The position numbers and the translations under genes are program-made. From Oreocharis arfaki (Eukaryota; Chordata; Aves; Passeriformes; Paramythiidae), in contig VZRR01010833.1 in NCBI GenBank assembly GCA_013398015.1, forward strand, positions 682,001 to 746,000: DNA of 64,000 bases. Reading direction: 5' to 3'. Positions 62,310 through 64,000 of this stretch are shown piece by piece (position 1 is the stretch's first letter; every line of letters starts with the position of its first letter). The notes beneath the pieces are model-generated. The model was not told where the DNA came from and ran no database searches. It worked only from the letters and a program-made list of their open reading frames with translations.

Positions 62310-62980
62310 TCATGTCAATTTTCTTCCATACGCAACTGGCTCATGTAGTATTCACACTCACAAAAAAGGCCTGGAGATATTCATCCCTTCTGATGGGACA
62401 TAATCGGTCCAAGTACACTGGTATGACAGGCAGCTCTTCTGTTTTAGAAGGCATCATAAACCATCAAAAATACCCAAAGTACCCTCAGACTCATTTCTGG
62501 AGCCTTCCACCAGAGGACCGTGCATAATCCACAGTGTTGCAGCAGAGAGTATTTAACTTCCCCCTCCCCAGGGGAGGCTTCTGAGCATTCCCACCTGAAC
62601 CTGAACATATATTAGCCCATCAAACTTTATGTTATGCAGGCTTCCCTCACCCCTGATGGATCAAGACTGAGACCATCACTTTGACCAACGGACATGGAAA
62701 TCGCAACAATCAAGTCTTGTAGCCTGATCCACTGATGGGTATTTCTTTCTTTCCTTTCCACCATCTACTCTTATCCTTTCTTTTTCTTTCTTTTCCTTAT
62801 ACATTTACTTAAGTGAAATCTTTATACTTTTATATTGTTTTGTTTCTGTAGATAATAACCAAACAAACCTCTTTCCCACTGCCATTAAACTGTTCAGAAA
62901 TAAACCTGCCATATAAACACAGCAAACTGGTCATTCAGGGTCGTTTCACTCTAATCTGCCTCAAGGGACCTATTACTAAC
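62310..62980 (+). mobile_element. LTR, ERVL-like, with polyadenylation signals
   Basis: The sequence has a TATA-like ACATATATTAG near 62606, a long CT-rich tract (62740-62800), CTGTAGATAATAACCAAACA, ATTAAA at 62884-62889 and AATAAA at 62899-62904. It then ends near CTATTACTAACA. The 5' part aligns with the fragment at 52535-52860. The class is inferred from overall layout. The exact 5' end is not fixed and no clear target duplication was found. The orientation is plus, antisense to DMD. Confidence 0.7.
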
Positions 62981-62984
62981 AAGA

Positions 62985-63150
62985 ACCTCAGTCACTCCAC
63001 CTTCAGGAGTGGGTTGTAACAATATCCAACCTAAACCTCCCTTGGCCCAACTTGGCGTCATTCTCTGTTGTCCTATCTTTTGCTTCTGGGGGGGAGGGAT
63101 AAACCCTCACCTCACTACAACCCTCTTTCTCTCCTCAGCCTCCTTTACCA
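62985..63150 (-). mobile_element. Short CR1 LINE fragment next to an LTR
   Basis: The plus strand contains CAATATCCAACCTAAACCTC, CCTTGGCCCAACTTGGCGTC and CTCACCTCACTACAACCCTC, matching the reverse complement of the CR1 3' region. Both ends are truncated. It begins within a few bases of the 3' end of the LTR at 62310-62980. It is on the minus strand, in the same orientation as DMD. Confidence 0.78.
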
Positions 63151-64000
63151 AAGAGAAAGTGTATTTTCAACACATAAAAGTCAATATTCACAACTACACT
63201 TAGTTAACAAAACACTGGTTTTAATTTATATACGAGCTGAAATGTTTGGCAAATTTGTGCTGCTCTGAACAGGACCTCAATACAGTTCTAGATCAAATTC
63301 CAGTTTTAGATCTAAAATGGTTTCCAAATCAGCAGATTTATTTGGTTTTGTTCTTAAAACAGTATATCTTAATATTTAATAGATATATGAGCCCAATACT
63401 GTTCCTTTTGTTTTTGTTTTTTTAAGCTCAGAAACAAGTTACTCTGCAGTATTTACCCAAAGATTAAACAAACATAAGCCACTGGTGCTAAATTGTTCTT
63501 TAGATGAAAAAGTAAGAGATTATATTTACTGCAAATACAATAAAATCCTCCTAAATTATTTACACTTATACATAAAATATGGGTATACCCACATATACAC
63601 ATTTATACAAACAAATACGTGAAAAAATGAACACCATACATAGCAAAGTAACTAACAGACCTACTTTCATGGTTTTGTCTTAGCTTTTCTAACGAAATCC
63701 TGCATGACTATATCCAGGAATTACCATTTGTCCAGGATTTCTGGAAATGTGACCAATGTCAACAAAAAATTCCTGATGCTCCTAGGTATAGCTATATTTC
63801 TTGTACTAATACATCTATGTATTACAACTCTGACTCTCTTATGGAGTACTGTTATGCAGACAGAAATTCTGGACCTTCCTGATACTCACAGATTTACCCA
63901 TTTTGGTTGCACAGGTCATGCAAAAAAGAACCAACTTAACAACATCACATTTATAACACTGTTTTTCACTGAGAAGTGTTCATGTTCATGACTTGAGAGG

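Larger units (their letters stand above)
61417..64000 (-). other. DMD: DMD intron 45, 3' part only
   Basis: This sequence lies upstream of exon 46 and runs off the window before exon 45. It contains an LTR (about 62310-62980) and a short CR1 fragment (62985-63150). The 95-codon frame at 63704-63991 has no recognised family. Confidence 0.9.

Noticed and set aside
61417..64000. Possible exon 45 or Dp140 promoter
   Set aside because: No sequence resembling exon 45 is present, and the Dp140 promoter is expected in intron 44, outside the window.
1..64000. tRNA, rRNA, CRISPR, operons or a new defence-like system
   Set aside because: No such signal was seen. The sequence is vertebrate intronic DNA with avian repeats, so prokaryotic feature types do not apply.

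Overview
This window is vertebrate, almost certainly avian, nuclear DNA. It lies inside the dystrophin gene (DMD), which is transcribed from the minus strand. Six internal coding exons are recognisable. In human exon numbering they are 46 (61269-61416), 47 (59110-59259), 48 (45574-45738), 49 (24550-24651), 50 (19372-19480) and 51 (2900-3135). Each has a GT donor and an AG acceptor, and the phases chain without a frameshift or stop. The exons total 910 bp, about 1.4 % of the window. The remainder is intron: the 5' part of intron 51 (1-2899), complete introns 50, 49, 48, 47 and 46, and the 3' part of intron 45 (61417-64000). Exons 45 and 52 are outside the window.

The six exons encode the distal rod of dystrophin, about spectrin-like repeats R18 and R19, hinge 3 and the start of R20. 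Exons 46, 47, 49 and 50 have the human lengths as I recall them (148, 150, 102 and 109 bp). Exon 48 is 21 bp shorter than human exon 48, a loss of one seven-residue heptad. Exon 51 is 3 bp longer, with the extra codon in hinge 3. The methionine used as the start of the human Dp140 isoform is present in exon 51.

The avian assignment rests on the interspersed repeats. There are seven CR1 (chicken repeat 1) LINE fragments and five long terminal repeats (LTRs) or LTR-like pieces of avian endogenous retrovirus type. I saw no mammalian SINE. The clearest LTR, at 54269-54841, runs TG...CA, has a TATA box and a polyadenylation signal, and is flanked by a perfect 6-bp target duplication. All five LTRs point opposite to DMD transcription. 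One CR1 3' end lies only 50 bp upstream of the exon 50 acceptor.

I found no independent protein-coding gene, RNA gene, CRISPR array, operon or new multi-gene system. The long open reading frames outside the exons are chance frames, antisense shadows of exons or remnants of transposons. The observations most worth checking are the heptad loss in exon 48, the conserved Dp140 start, the LTR orientation bias, the exon-proximal CR1 and a perfect inverted duplication inside one LTR.
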